From contig WRBA01000003.1 of the NCBI GenBank assembly GCA_009779915.1, forward strand, positions 62,001 through 126,000: a stretch of DNA of 64,000 nt, read 5' to 3'. Position 1 is the stretch's first letter. The number at the start of each line of letters is the position of its first letter. This DNA is from Defluviitaleaceae bacterium (GTDB lineage Bacteria > Bacillota > Clostridia > Lachnospirales > UBA5962). Under the pieces are notes generated by a model. That model had not been told where the DNA came from, did not search any database, and worked only from the letters and a program-made list of their open reading frames with translations. Made by a program: the position numbers and the translations under genes. This document shows, in pieces, positions 1 to 9,509 of the stretch.

Positions 1-1027
1 CGATAAATTCATTTCTGTCATTAATTTCCCGGGCAATAAATTGGTCTGTGCGGGTTACGAAGTAGTTTGTGTTTGTGAAATCCCCGAAAGCAATACCTGT
101 TTCAACCTCTGTGCGGAATCTTACAAAAGCTTCCTCGAGAGCGTCAAAATCGGATGGAGCCGTAGTCTGCCTAACTTGTCCGGTACTATGGACGAAGTAT
201 AGCGTCGGGTCTACAAACTGAGCTTCTCTAAAATAAGTCCACAGCCAGCTATTATCCTGGGTTCTGTTATTTGTGTTTGCCATATCAATGCCGTAAACCC
301 TAAACCGCGCACCTTGAGCCGCGTCTTGGATACTTGGGACAATATATTTAGACGAATCCAGAGTGCTGTTATACACAACAACTACAAAAGGATTGTTGCG
401 ACGATCCTGATACATACTGCGAACAGCACTTGAAGACATTAGCCTAAAGAAGCTTGTATTTGAAAAGTCTCCAAAATTAGCCGGTCTCTCAGGAGTCGTA
501 GGGGGGGTAGTATCATTTCCCGTAGCTGGGGGCGTAGTTGTAGTTGGCGGCGGCGTTGGAGGAATAGCGGTAATAAAAGCAGTGCTTGTACTTGCATTCC
601 AATCTACTGAAGCCCCTAATGTTTCAACAAAAGCGCGTAATGGAATGTAAGTGAAATTGCCTATAAGCTGAGGCGATACATCCAAATTCATTGTGCCTGT
701 ACGTGAAAACTGCATTACGCCATCATCGTTGAAAACAAATGTTCCAAATTCAACATCAGCTCGATTTATATACATAATCGAATATCTGTTCCCGAAAGTG
801 GTAAGGATACGCCTAGTAGTTCCATCCCACTGAACATCGGCACCTATGGCTTCGCTTATCTCCCTAAAGGGAAGCAGCAGTCTGTCATTAATATTTTGCA
901 GCGGGTTTTCAGGAAAGTAAGGAACGTTGTTAATTACTATATTAGCCGAAACAGGTGCTCCAATAAAAGATGAGGGAATACTAATAATAATCATTATAAG
1001 AGCTAAAGCTAATGCTAGTTTTTTCAA
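1..1027 (-). CDS. Exported protein with copper-amine-oxidase N-terminal-like (stalk) domain, partial
   Basis: The gene runs off the left edge, so its C-terminus is missing. I read it from a TTG at 1027-1025, because AAAGGAG lies about 8 bases upstream and the frame then stays open to base 1. It begins with a signal peptide (KKLALALALIM, then a hydrophobic run ending near SAN). The next ~130 residues look like the copper amine oxidase N-terminal-like domain common in Clostridia (pattern PFREISEAIGADVQWDGTTR and later YIPLRAFVETLGASVDW). A Pro/Thr-rich linker follows (PPTPPPTTTTPP). Beyond the linker the segment FGDFSNTSFF is echoed about 110 residues later by FGDFTNTNYF, so the C-terminal part appears to be a repeated domain. 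Probably secreted or cell-wall associated; the function of the repeated part is not recognised. Confidence 0.8.
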   Translation of the reverse strand, partial: MKKLALALALIMIIISIPSSFIGAPVSANIVINNVPYFPENPLQNINDRLLLPFREISEAIGADVQWDGTTRRILTTFGNRYSIMYINRADVEFGTFVFNDDGVMQFSRTGTMNLDVSPQLIGNFTYIPLRAFVETLGASVDWNASTSTAFITAIPPTPPPTTTTPPATGNDTTPPTTPERPANFGDFSNTSFFRLMSSSAVRSMYQDRRNNPFVVVVYNSTLDSSKYIVPSIQDAAQGARFRVYGIDMANTNNRTQDNSWLWTYFREAQFVDPTLYFVHSTGQVRQTTAPSDFDALEEAFVRFRTEVETGIAFGDFTNTNYFVTRTDQFIAREINDRNEFI

Positions 1028-1117
1028 AGTAAAAACTCCTTTCAATAAATATTTTTATAATAATTATAAAACAATTTAAATAATTTTACAACAAAATTCA
1101 ACAAAATAATAATACCC

Positions 1118-1146
1118 TTGTTAAAATATTATTCAGATGCTAAAAT
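1118..1146 (+). promoter_or_regulatory. Probable sigma-A promoter of the glycolytic operon
   Basis: TTGTTA (1118-1123) and TAAAAT (1141-1146) are separated by 17 bases, about 30 bases upstream of the pgk start codon. It lies in an AT-rich intergenic region between the divergent gene at 1027 and pgk. Confidence 0.6.
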
Positions 1147-1178
1147 ATTACTATAGATGAGACGAAGGAGGAAGAATA

Positions 1179-2369
1179 ATGTTAAACAAAAAAACGTTAG
1201 ATGATATTAATGTATCCGGAAAAAGAGTGCTTTTAAGATGCGATTTTAATGTGCCTGTAAAAGCGGGTAAGATAACCGATGATACACGTATTACAGCAGC
1301 CTTGCCTACAATCAATAAGCTTGTAGAAGGCGGCGCAAAGGTTGTCCTATGCTCTCACTTTGGAAGACCAAAGGAGAGAGAAGAGGAGTTTTCTCTAAAG
1401 CCGGTAGCGGAAAGATTAACCGAGCTTTTAGGTAAAAATGTAAAATTTCTAAAAGACAATGAAGTAGTAAGCGAAAATGTGGTAAACGCCGTATCTAAAA
1501 TGGAAAACGGAGATGTGGCTCTCCTTGAAAATACTCGCTTTAGAAAAGAAGAGACAAAGAATGATAAAAATTTCTCAAAGGAGCTTGCGTCTTTGGCAGA
1601 TGTATTTGTAATAGACGCATTTGGTTCAAGTCACAGGGCTCATTGTTCAACTGTAGGGGTGACGGAGTTTTTGGATACATCTGCTGTTGGCTATTTAATG
1701 CAAAAAGAGATAGAATTTTTAGGCAACGCCGTAAACGATCCTAAACGTCCGTTTGCTGCAATACTAGGCGGTGTTAAGGTTTCTGATAAAATAGATGTTA
1801 TAACAAACTTCCTTGAAAAAGTGGATGTGCTTATAATAGGCGGCGGCATGGCTTATACTTTTATTAAAGCTATGGGTTATGAAATAGGCAAATCTCTTTT
1901 GGAAGAAGACAAAGTGGACTACGCTAAAGAACTGATGGAGAAAGCCAAGGTTAAAGGGGTCAAACTTCTTTTACCGGTTGATACTGTTATAGCGGATGAG
2001 TTTAAAGAAGATGCTAATTTTAAAACTGTGGATATAGATAAAATGGAAGAAGGATGGCTTGGTGTTGACATTGGAGAAAAAACAATGAAGCTCTACGCTG
2101 ACGCCCTTAAAGACGCTAAAACTGTTGTTTGGAACGGCCCTATGGGAGTTTTTGAAATGGATAATTTCGCTAAAGGCACAAAAGCCGTGGCTGAAGTTTT
2201 GGCAAATATTGATGCTACCACGATTATAGGCGGCGGCGATTCAGCGGCGGCAGTTATAGGGATGGGTTATAAGGACAAAATGACTCATATTTCAACAGGG
2301 GGCGGCGCAAGCCTTGAATTTCTTGAAGGCAAGCCATTACCGGGAGTAGAAGCGGTTCAGGATAAATAG
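1179..2369 (+). CDS. pgk: Phosphoglycerate kinase
   Basis: Transfers phosphate from 1,3-bisphosphoglycerate to ADP in lower glycolysis (cytoplasm). The 396-residue length is typical. Visible family signatures are the substrate-binding CDFNVP (residues 21-26), SHFGRPK (59-65), the RAHCSTVG segment, and the C-terminal nucleotide-binding GGGDSAAAV. The start is set by GGAGGAAGAATA just before ATG. It is the first gene of a tight same-strand series pgk-tpiA-gpmI-eno (13, 10 and 27 base gaps) and so is probably co-transcribed with them. gapA, often first in such operons, is not present here; the upstream gene is unrelated and divergent. Confidence 0.97.
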   Translation: MLNKKTLDDINVSGKRVLLRCDFNVPVKAGKITDDTRITAALPTINKLVEGGAKVVLCSHFGRPKEREEEFSLKPVAERLTELLGKNVKFLKDNEVVSENVVNAVSKMENGDVALLENTRFRKEETKNDKNFSKELASLADVFVIDAFGSSHRAHCSTVGVTEFLDTSAVGYLMQKEIEFLGNAVNDPKRPFAAILGGVKVSDKIDVITNFLEKVDVLIIGGGMAYTFIKAMGYEIGKSLLEEDKVDYAKELMEKAKVKGVKLLLPVDTVIADEFKEDANFKTVDIDKMEEGWLGVDIGEKTMKLYADALKDAKTVVWNGPMGVFEMDNFAKGTKAVAEVLANIDATTIIGGGDSAAAVIGMGYKDKMTHISTGGGASLEFLEGKPLPGVEAVQDK

Positions 2370-2382
2370 GAGGTTTATTGAC

Positions 2383-3123
2383 ATGAGAAAAAAACTAGCA
2401 GCAGGTAATTGGAAAATGAATTTAACCCCTAATGAAGCTCGTGATTTTGCCGCTAAACTTGCTCCAAAAACCAAAGGGGACTCGGATGTGGTCTTTTGCG
2501 TGCCTTTTGTGAGTATTTCTGATGTAGTTAAAGCGGTGGAAGGCAGCGGAGTGTCCGTCGGGGCACAAAATATGCACTTTGAGGAAAAAGGTGCCTTTAC
2601 AGGGGAGATTTCGGCCTCCCAGCTTGTAGGCGCAGGTGCAAAATATATTATAATAGGGCATTCGGAGCGTCGTCAGTATTTTTTAGAGACTGATGAGATT
2701 GTAAATAAAAAACTGATAAAAGCCCTTGAACATGGCTTAATACCAATAGTTTGCGTAGGTGAAACCCTTAAAGAACGGGAAGATGGTATAACTATAGAAC
2801 TTGTAAGGATGCAGCTAAAGAGAGGGCTTTTAAGGCTTACTCCTGAGGATGCGGCGAAAACCGTTATAGCCTATGAACCTGTTTGGGCTATAGGCACAGG
2901 AAAGACTGCCACAAGCGAGCAAGCTGAGGAAGTTTGCGGGGCAATACGGACACTTCTCGAAGAGTTGTACGGCAAAAATACAGCTGAGCAAATTCGCATA
3001 CTCTACGGAGGTTCTGTAACTGCCGATAATGCCAGTGAACTTTTTGCCCAGAAAAATATTGACGGCGGGCTTGTAGGCGGCGCAAGCTTGAAGGACGATT
3101 TTGAAGTGATTGCGAAAGCGTGA
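2383..3123 (+). CDS. tpiA: Triosephosphate isomerase
   Basis: Interconverts dihydroxyacetone phosphate and glyceraldehyde-3-phosphate. Catalytic residues are all in place: Lys11 in GNWKMN, His93 in IIGHSERR, Glu165 in [11 protein letters not shown], and the flexible loop GTGKTA right after it; ILYGGSV near the C-terminus forms the phosphate-binding site. The 246-residue length is normal. AGGAGG lies 11 bases before ATG, overlapping the region just after the pgk stop, in keeping with an operon. Confidence 0.97.
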   Translation: MRKKLAAGNWKMNLTPNEARDFAAKLAPKTKGDSDVVFCVPFVSISDVVKAVEGSGVSVGAQNMHFEEKGAFTGEISASQLVGAGAKYIIIGHSERRQYFLETDEIVNKKLIKALEHGLIPIVCVGETLKEREDGITIELVRMQLKRGLLRLTPEDAAKTVIAYEPVWAIGTGKTATSEQAEEVCGAIRTLLEELYGKNTAEQIRILYGGSVTADNASELFAQKNIDGGLVGGASLKDDFEVIAKA

Positions 3124-3133
3124 GGTATATTTT

Positions 3134-4687
3134 ATGAGCAGAAAAAATACGATACTAATGATTTTAGACGGCTACGGTTTAAGCTGCGAAAAAGATGGCA
3201 ATGCCATAGCCGCCGCTAAAAAGCCTAATTTGGATAAGATATTTGAAAACTACCCATGGGCAGAAGGGCTTGCATCAGGACTTGATGTGGGACTGCCTGA
3301 GGGGCAAATGGGCAATTCCGAAGTAGGCCATACTAATATGGGTGCCGGACGCGTTGTATATCAGGATTTAACCCGTATTACAAAAAGCATAAAAGATGGT
3401 GACTTCTTTACGAACAAAGCTCTTTTGGGTGCAATGGAAAACTGCAAAAAGCATTCCTCTGCCCTGCATATTTGGGGGCTTACATCTGACGGAGGAGTTC
3501 ATAGTCATACGGAACATTTGTTTGCGATTTTGGATATGGCAGTGAAAAATGGATTGGACAAGGTTTATATCCACTGTATTTTTGACGGGCGGGACACACC
3601 TCCGTCATCAGGCATAGGTTATCTGAAACAATTGCAGGAGAAGATTAAAGAAATCGGCATTGTTAAAATTGCTTCTCTCCACGGTCGTTATTATATTATG
3701 GATAGGGATAACGCTTGGGATAGAGTTGAAAAGTCTTATAGAACCTTAGTTTTAGGCGAAGGGGAAAAGGCAGATGACCCGATAACTTATTTGCAAAAAT
3801 CTTACGATGCATCTGTTACGGATGAATTTATACTACCTTGTGTTATAATGGAAGAAGGGGTGCCAACGGCTTTGGTTAAAGCCAACGATTCTGTTATATT
3901 CTACAATTTCAGACCGGATCGCGCAAGGCAAATTACAAGAGCCTTTGTGGATACTGGATTTAACAGCTTTAAGCTTCCAAAAGGCAACTTTCCTCTCCAT
4001 TATGTATGCTTTACGGAATATGATGCCACAATGCCAAATGTATCCGTAGCTTTTGAGGCTATACCTTTGGAAAATACTTTAGGTGAATATATTTCATCCC
4101 TTGGTATGACTCAGCTTAGGATTGCGGAGACCCAAAAGTATGCCCATGTTACATTTTTCTTTAACGGCGGCACGGAAACTGAGTATAACGGTGAGGATAG
4201 AGTCCTTATCCCTTCGCCGGAGGTTGCCACATTTGATTTAAAGCCTGAAATGAGTGCGGGGGAAGTTACGGATGAGCTTATAAAGCGCATAAAATCGGGT
4301 GCTTATGACCTTATAATAGTAAATTACGCGAACCCTGATATGGTAGGGCATACGGGAGTTTTTGACGCAGCTGTAAGAGGGGTTGAATTTGTTGATGAAT
4401 GTATCGGGCGCGTAATGGAAGCGGTGCTTGAGGTTAATGCATCGGTTTTCTTATGTGCCGATCACGGTAATTCCGATAAAATGGTGGATTTTAATCTTAA
4501 GGAAGATAAATATATACCATTTACGGCACATACTACAAATCCTGTACCTTTTGCAATAATTAATTATCCGGGTGCCAAAGGCATTAAAGAAGGTGGCAAA
4601 TTATGTGATATAGCCCCGACTTTACTTGATATGATGGATATACCAAAACCAAAAGAAATGACAGGCCATTCATTGCTTGTTAAATAG
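3134..4687 (+). CDS. gpmI: 2,3-bisphosphoglycerate-independent phosphoglycerate mutase
   Basis: Converts 3-phosphoglycerate to 2-phosphoglycerate by a Mn-dependent phosphoserine mechanism of the alkaline phosphatase superfamily. The metal-binding DGYG (residues 12-15), the catalytic serine in GNSEVGHTN (Ser62), the central DNAWDR segment, and the metal-binding CADHGNSDKM near the C-terminus are visible. I place the start at 3134 (MSRKNTIL), not at an in-frame ATG 24 bases upstream inside tpiA, because GTGAGG precedes it and homologues begin this way. The resulting 517 residues match the family. Confidence 0.96.
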   Translation: MSRKNTILMILDGYGLSCEKDGNAIAAAKKPNLDKIFENYPWAEGLASGLDVGLPEGQMGNSEVGHTNMGAGRVVYQDLTRITKSIKDGDFFTNKALLGAMENCKKHSSALHIWGLTSDGGVHSHTEHLFAILDMAVKNGLDKVYIHCIFDGRDTPPSSGIGYLKQLQEKIKEIGIVKIASLHGRYYIMDRDNAWDRVEKSYRTLVLGEGEKADDPITYLQKSYDASVTDEFILPCVIMEEGVPTALVKANDSVIFYNFRPDRARQITRAFVDTGFNSFKLPKGNFPLHYVCFTEYDATMPNVSVAFEAIPLENTLGEYISSLGMTQLRIAETQKYAHVTFFFNGGTETEYNGEDRVLIPSPEVATFDLKPEMSAGEVTDELIKRIKSGAYDLIIVNYANPDMVGHTGVFDAAVRGVEFVDECIGRVMEAVLEVNASVFLCADHGNSDKMVDFNLKEDKYIPFTAHTTNPVPFAIINYPGAKGIKEGGKLCDIAPTLLDMMDIPKPKEMTGHSLLVK

Positions 4688-4714
4688 AATAATTATATAA
4701 AAGGAGCTGTTTAA

Positions 4715-6042
<1,328 letters not shown>

Positions 6043-6043
<1 letters not shown>

Positions 6044-6111
6044 AAACACTGAGCGAAGAGAAGAGTTTCTACCTTGATTGCGTAACGAGACTTTTCATGG
6101 AAAAGTCGAGT
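6043..6111 (+). repeat. Structured two-hairpin repeat, copy 1
   Basis: About 69 bases with two stem-loops: GAAACACT...AGAGTTTC (loop starting GAGCGA) and GACTTTTC...GAAAAGTC, joined by an ACGA-containing linker. A second copy lies at 6193-6262. It begins at the last base of the eno stop codon, so it would be the 3' UTR of the glycolytic mRNA. No known RNA family was recognised. Confidence 0.6.
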
Positions 6112-6140
6112 AAAAAAATAAGTGTGCATAGTAGAAAATC

Positions 6141-6176
6141 TATATCAGGTCGGGGAATAAATCTCCGACCTGATAT
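6141..6176 (+). other. 16-bp stem hairpin between the paired repeats
   Basis: TATATCAGGTCGG.. pairs with ..CCGACCTGATATA around an ATAAA loop, with a single G-U type mismatch. There is no U-tract after it, so an intrinsic terminator is not obvious, although it could act as an mRNA 3'-end stabiliser. Confidence 0.5.
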
Positions 6177-6192
6177 AATACGCACATAAAAA

Positions 6193-6262
6193 GAAACCCT
6201 GAGCGATGGGAAGGGTTTCAACAGACAGGTGCAACGAGACTTTTCAAAATGAAAAGTCGAGT
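6193..6262 (+). repeat. Structured two-hairpin repeat, copy 2
   Basis: Second copy of the 6043-6111 unit. The first stem is now fully paired (GAAACCCT/AGGGTTTC) with loop GAGCGATGGGA; the second stem ends in the same AAAAGTCGAGT. It ends 37 bases before the start codon of the phosphatase gene, so it would lie in that gene's 5' UTR if transcription begins upstream. Confidence 0.6.
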
Positions 6263-6299
6263 CAGCTTAGGCTATGATAAATATAAGGGGCAATTATAC

Positions 6300-6983
6300 A
6301 TGAAGAAGCAGGTAAAACTATACATAACCCGCCACGGTGAAACAGAGTACAATAAGGAATACCGTGCCCAAGGCTGGAGCGATTCCCCTCTTACAAAAGA
6401 AGGGCGCGATATTGCCGCAAAGCTTGGGCAAGGGCTTAAGGGTATTAAGTTTGATATGGTATATTCAAGCTCATCTAAGAGGGCTATGGACACGGCACAG
6501 ATTATAATGGATAATATGGGTATAAATTTGCCCCTGCACAGGGATCCGGATTTAAGGGAGCGGGGTCTTGGCAAACTTGAAGGTCAGGTTCTTGGAGCCG
6601 GTCCTTGGTATAAGGCAAATGAAGTGGCAGAAGCAGCAGGGCAAAAAGGCAAACTTGACCTTGACGCACTTGATTATCACTATGAAAATATAGACCTTCA
6701 TACTAAAGTGGAAGTAGAAAAGCCTTATGAGCTTGAAAATTTTGATGAATTTAAAAAAAGGCTCAAAAAAGGCGCGGATAACATCATTGCTAAAGCTCCT
6801 GATGGTGAGTCTAATATATTAATAGTCAGCCACGGTATGGCTATTCTTGGTATGATTTATGCTATAACAGGGGATAAATATGCCCCTACTTTTATTGAAA
6901 ACGCATCTGTAACCTTGATTGAGAATATTGATGGGGTATATTATATCAGTAAAGTTAATGATAAGAGCTATATTGAAGGTTAG
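6300..6983 (+). CDS. Histidine phosphatase family protein (phosphoglycerate mutase-like)
   Basis: A 227-residue member of the branch 1 histidine phosphatase superfamily. The catalytic motif ITRHGETEYN lies at residues 9-18 (His12), a second conserved region is SSSKRAMDTAQ, an acidic ERGLGKLEG segment follows, and the C-terminal catalytic VSHGMA is present. The start at 6300 (MKKQVKLYI) is chosen because AAGGGGC precedes it; the longer frame from 6249 runs through the repeat. Substrate cannot be told from sequence; cofactor-dependent mutase activity is unlikely to be needed since gpmI is nearby. Broad-specificity phosphatase is the safer description. Confidence 0.85.
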   Translation: MKKQVKLYITRHGETEYNKEYRAQGWSDSPLTKEGRDIAAKLGQGLKGIKFDMVYSSSSKRAMDTAQIIMDNMGINLPLHRDPDLRERGLGKLEGQVLGAGPWYKANEVAEAAGQKGKLDLDALDYHYENIDLHTKVEVEKPYELENFDEFKKRLKKGADNIIAKAPDGESNILIVSHGMAILGMIYAITGDKYAPTFIENASVTLIENIDGVYYISKVNDKSYIEG

Positions 6984-7134
6984 ATTTTAGCAGCCAAGAC
7001 TTTTTAAAACTGCGGACAGGGCTTTGCCCCAATTAATTTTTTAACTGTTTTTTTCCAACTGTGGAAAATATATGAATAATAAAAAAATCTCCGGCAATAC
7101 TATAGTCACCATACTCGAGATTATTCGAGTACGA

Positions 7135-7268
7135 TAATACTGTTTCCTGAGCAAAAATATGGAAAGCGCATATTTTTACTTGGGAGGGCGAAGCCCATAA
7201 TACAAAACTTTTGAAAAAAATCAGCAAGCTGTTTTTTCAACATTTTTGTATTAGAAACAGTAAAGTAT
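7135..7268. repeat. Structured inverted-repeat element upstream of the SpoIIQ-like gene
   Basis: The 302-base gap 6984-7285 holds no gene. Its right half is bounded by TACTGTTTC and GAAACAGTA and encloses three nested hairpins (AAAAATATG../CATATTTTT; GGGCGAAGCCC; a long AATACAAAA../TTTTTGTATT arm pair). The layout resembles a four-way junction or a small non-coding mobile element. Just upstream, CTCGAG/CTCGAG-type arms (7114-7129) form another small hairpin. Confidence 0.45.
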
Positions 7269-7285
7269 AAGTCGGAGGTGTAGAA

Positions 7286-8308
7286 ATGGACAACAGAAAC
7301 AAAAGGAACCGCTCCATATTCGAGAAAAGAGGTTTTTATATGGCTCTTTACTCATGTATTGGGGCGGTTCTTGTGCTTGCTATCGGCATAACTTACACTA
7401 CCATGAATAGGGGTAGAGCAGATACAGTAAGCAGACATATTAGACAAGAAAGCCCACCTTTAGCAAATTTGGCACCAGGGATAGTGGGGTATAATTTGGC
7501 AGAGCATAACCACGCCCATAATCACAATCATGTGGATAGGAGCCTTCCGGAATCTAACCATCAAAATGGACAGCCTGTAGAAAATCCGGCAGCAGCACCG
7601 GGGCAGACAGATCAGGCAGCAGCTCCACAGCCTGGGGCACCGCCGGCAGGAACACCGGCAGATAACGAGGTTCCCCGAAACGGTACCGCCTATATAGCGG
7701 GCGCAGATGCCTTGCCTGTATCATTGCCGATGTCCCAAACTTTGGATGATGTGAGAGCAAGAAACGAAGAGAATCAAGATGCTCCCACTGAAGCGCAGCC
7801 TCCCGCGACAGAACAAGCCGTTGCTGAGTGGGATGATGATCCATTAGCCCATGAAGGGGTTTTAGCGGATCCGGTATTTAATATTTTCTCAGGCAGCGAT
7901 GACATGATCTGGCCTGTAAACGGCGAAATTGTAATGGATTTTAGTATGGACAGGCTGATTCATGATGTAACCCTAAACCAGTTTAGGACAAATGATAAAG
8001 TAAGTATAGCAGCCACAATAGGCACTCAGGTTAGGGCTGCCGCTGATGGGATTGTAAGAAGTATAACAACAGACAGGCGATTAGGTAATACAGTAGTAGT
8101 AGAGCATGGAAATGGCTGGTTCACTACATACAGCCAGCTGCAAGATCATATTCTTGTAGAAGAAGGAGATGTAGTGGTAGAAGGACAAGTAATTGGCGGC
8201 GTAGGTGAACCTAGTATATTCTATACTTTGCTGGGAAGCCATCTTTCATTTAGAGTAATGCGTGATGATACGCCGGTTAATCCTATGATAGTACTATCAA
8301 CAAACTAA
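7286..8308 (+). CDS. SpoIIQ-like membrane-anchored degenerate M23 (LytM) protein
   Basis: A 340-residue protein with a short basic cytoplasmic N-terminus, one membrane segment (about residues 19-40), a long low-complexity linker rich in Pro, Ala and Gln with a His cluster (HNHAHNHNH), and a C-terminal LytM/M23 fold (about 205-335: WPVNGEIVMDF, GTQVRAAADGIV, GNTVVVEHGNGWFTTY). The zinc-binding motifs are degraded: the usual HxxxD stretch is replaced by TNDKVSIAA, and the usual HxH is HLS. It is therefore likely non-catalytic, as in SpoIIQ of Bacillus, where the domain scaffolds the forespore-mother cell channel. Family assignment is inferred from architecture. GGAGGTG precedes the ATG. Confidence 0.7.
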   Translation: MDNRNKRNRSIFEKRGFYMALYSCIGAVLVLAIGITYTTMNRGRADTVSRHIRQESPPLANLAPGIVGYNLAEHNHAHNHNHVDRSLPESNHQNGQPVENPAAAPGQTDQAAAPQPGAPPAGTPADNEVPRNGTAYIAGADALPVSLPMSQTLDDVRARNEENQDAPTEAQPPATEQAVAEWDDDPLAHEGVLADPVFNIFSGSDDMIWPVNGEIVMDFSMDRLIHDVTLNQFRTNDKVSIAATIGTQVRAAADGIVRSITTDRRLGNTVVVEHGNGWFTTYSQLQDHILVEEGDVVVEGQVIGGVGEPSIFYTLLGSHLSFRVMRDDTPVNPMIVLSTN

Positions 8309-8636
8309 AGTTTGCAGGGGCTGATACATTTGTGTCAGCCCTTCTATAGTCCTTTCTTCTCGACCTCATTTCAAATGAAACTGAGGTTTCCGCACCGATT
8401 AACAGTTTTTCTTTCTGACGCACTTTTGCAGGCAAGGCGATAAAATGAGTCCCATCACCCATAGGCAATAAAGATGTTGCCCAAGCGGAGCTGCCTATTT
8501 TTGCCGTAACTGCAATTAGACCACGATCCGCAAGGAACTCTAAAGGCTTACTTAAATCCGTTGGTACTGATACATAATGCCAGCCTTTTTCCCGCTCAAA
8601 CAGTTCAACCTTTGCCGTAAAGGTACTATCCATCAT
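8283..8636 (-). CDS. DUF1905 domain protein
   Basis: 117 residues. The N-terminal ~90 residues fit DUF1905 (FTAKVELFEREKGWHYVSVP, later GSSAWATSLLPMGDGTHFIALP). In many proteins this domain is fused to a C-terminal OmdA (YdeI/OmpD-associated) domain; here that half is absent, and a separate OmdA-like gene sits at 39838. The last ~28 residues (from RSRRKDY) are encoded across the terminator hairpin and the 3' end of the convergent gene and look like a read-through tail. It follows the broken methyltransferase with a 3-base gap. Confidence 0.7.
   Translation of the reverse strand: MMDSTFTAKVELFEREKGWHYVSVPTDLSKPLEFLADRGLIAVTAKIGSSAWATSLLPMGDGTHFIALPAKVRQKEKLLIGAETSVSFEMRSRRKDYRRADTNVSAPANFSLLIVLS
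8313..8345 (+). terminator. Hairpin between convergent genes
   Basis: GGGCTGATACA and TGTGTCAGCCC pair around a TTT loop just after the stop of the SpoIIQ-like gene. The following T-run is broken, so termination strength is uncertain. The minus-strand DUF1905 frame reads through it. Confidence 0.5.
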
Positions 8637-8639
8637 AAA

Positions 8640-9509
8640 TCACCTTTTCCTCCTGCATACAAAAATAATCTCACGACCTTCCGGGACGCATGGGCTTTTA
8701 TCATACCATGAAAACTCTTCCGCTACAACAAATCCACATTTTTCCACTAAAGCGCGAAGCTGGGAGCTATAATAATATTTCATTTGCAGGGGTTCGACTA
8801 ATCTTTCTGTACGTCCATCAGGGTAGTTAACAACATATACAAGGCTTGGGTAGAGAATTTGGTTTTGGGTGTCAATTTTCTCACGAATTTCGTAACGCCT
8901 TATACATATGCCGCTTTTTTCGTCCGTTATTTTGCCGATAAAACTTTCCACCCGGCACCGAGTGCGAATTTAAACTTCCATAAGTTTAGAATATAGTTTA
9001 AATTCGCACCAGCTTTCGTCAAGAGGGTTTTTGTAGGGGTTAAAAACATTTAGGATGAAAATGCCGTCGTCCGTTAAATGCTCTCGGGCGCAATTAAGGG
9101 TATTTTCAATATCGTCCTGTGCCGTTACAGCTTGGAAAGCACGGAAAGGAGCTGTAATCAGCACGAATTTCTGCCCCAAAGAAAAGTCAGCCATATTGTC
9201 GTGGATGATTTTTACACGGTTAGTCAGTTCCGGATGCTTTGCCACTTCTTTTGCCAGTTTTTCCCTAAAAATACCCAACATATCCTGTGATAAATCCAGT
9301 CCTATGATGTTAAAGCCTTCTTTAGCCAAAGACAGTGCAACCCTCCCTGTGCCGCAGCCAAGTTCGAGGATTTTGCCGCCTTCACCACACTGCTGCTTCG
9401 CATACTCAATATAAAAGGGGATATCCGGCAAGGGCTGGTTCTTTTCGTGTTCTATATCGTATATCCACGCAGTTTGACGCCATAAATTTTTATTTTTATT
9501 GCTTTCCAT
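8640..9509 (-). pseudogene. SAM-dependent methyltransferase interrupted by a 51-base palindromic insertion
   Basis: The 5' part (start 9509, MESNKNKNLW, with GGGAGG upstream) encodes a class I methyltransferase: motif I ILELGCGTGRVAL, then GLDLSQDML, and DNMADFSLG. Translation meets TAA at 8972-8970 after LDESWCEFKLYSKLMEV. The downstream piece (GTG at 8951) is in the same frame and continues with VESFIGKITDEKSGICIRRYEIR and YVVNYPDGRTERL, the C-terminal part expected for the same protein. Removing 51 bases (8960-9010) joins SWC directly to RVESF and gives one 272-residue protein. The start overlaps the stop of the upstream methyltransferase (TAATG). Likely inactive, or expressed as two fragments. 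Confidence 0.75.
8960..9010. mobile_element. 51-bp palindromic insertion inside a methyltransferase gene
   Basis: On the plus strand the insert is flanked by a direct repeat GCACC (8955-8959 and 9006-9010), as expected for a short target duplication. Its body is an inverted repeat, GTGCGAATTTAAACT against AGTTTAAATTCGCAC, around a short centre. It adds 17 codons, one of them TAA. No other copy was noticed in the window. Confidence 0.6.

Noticed and set aside
9055-9414. 119-codon plus-strand ORF opposite the broken methyltransferase
   Set aside because: Shadow of the methyltransferase frame; lacks a ribosome site.
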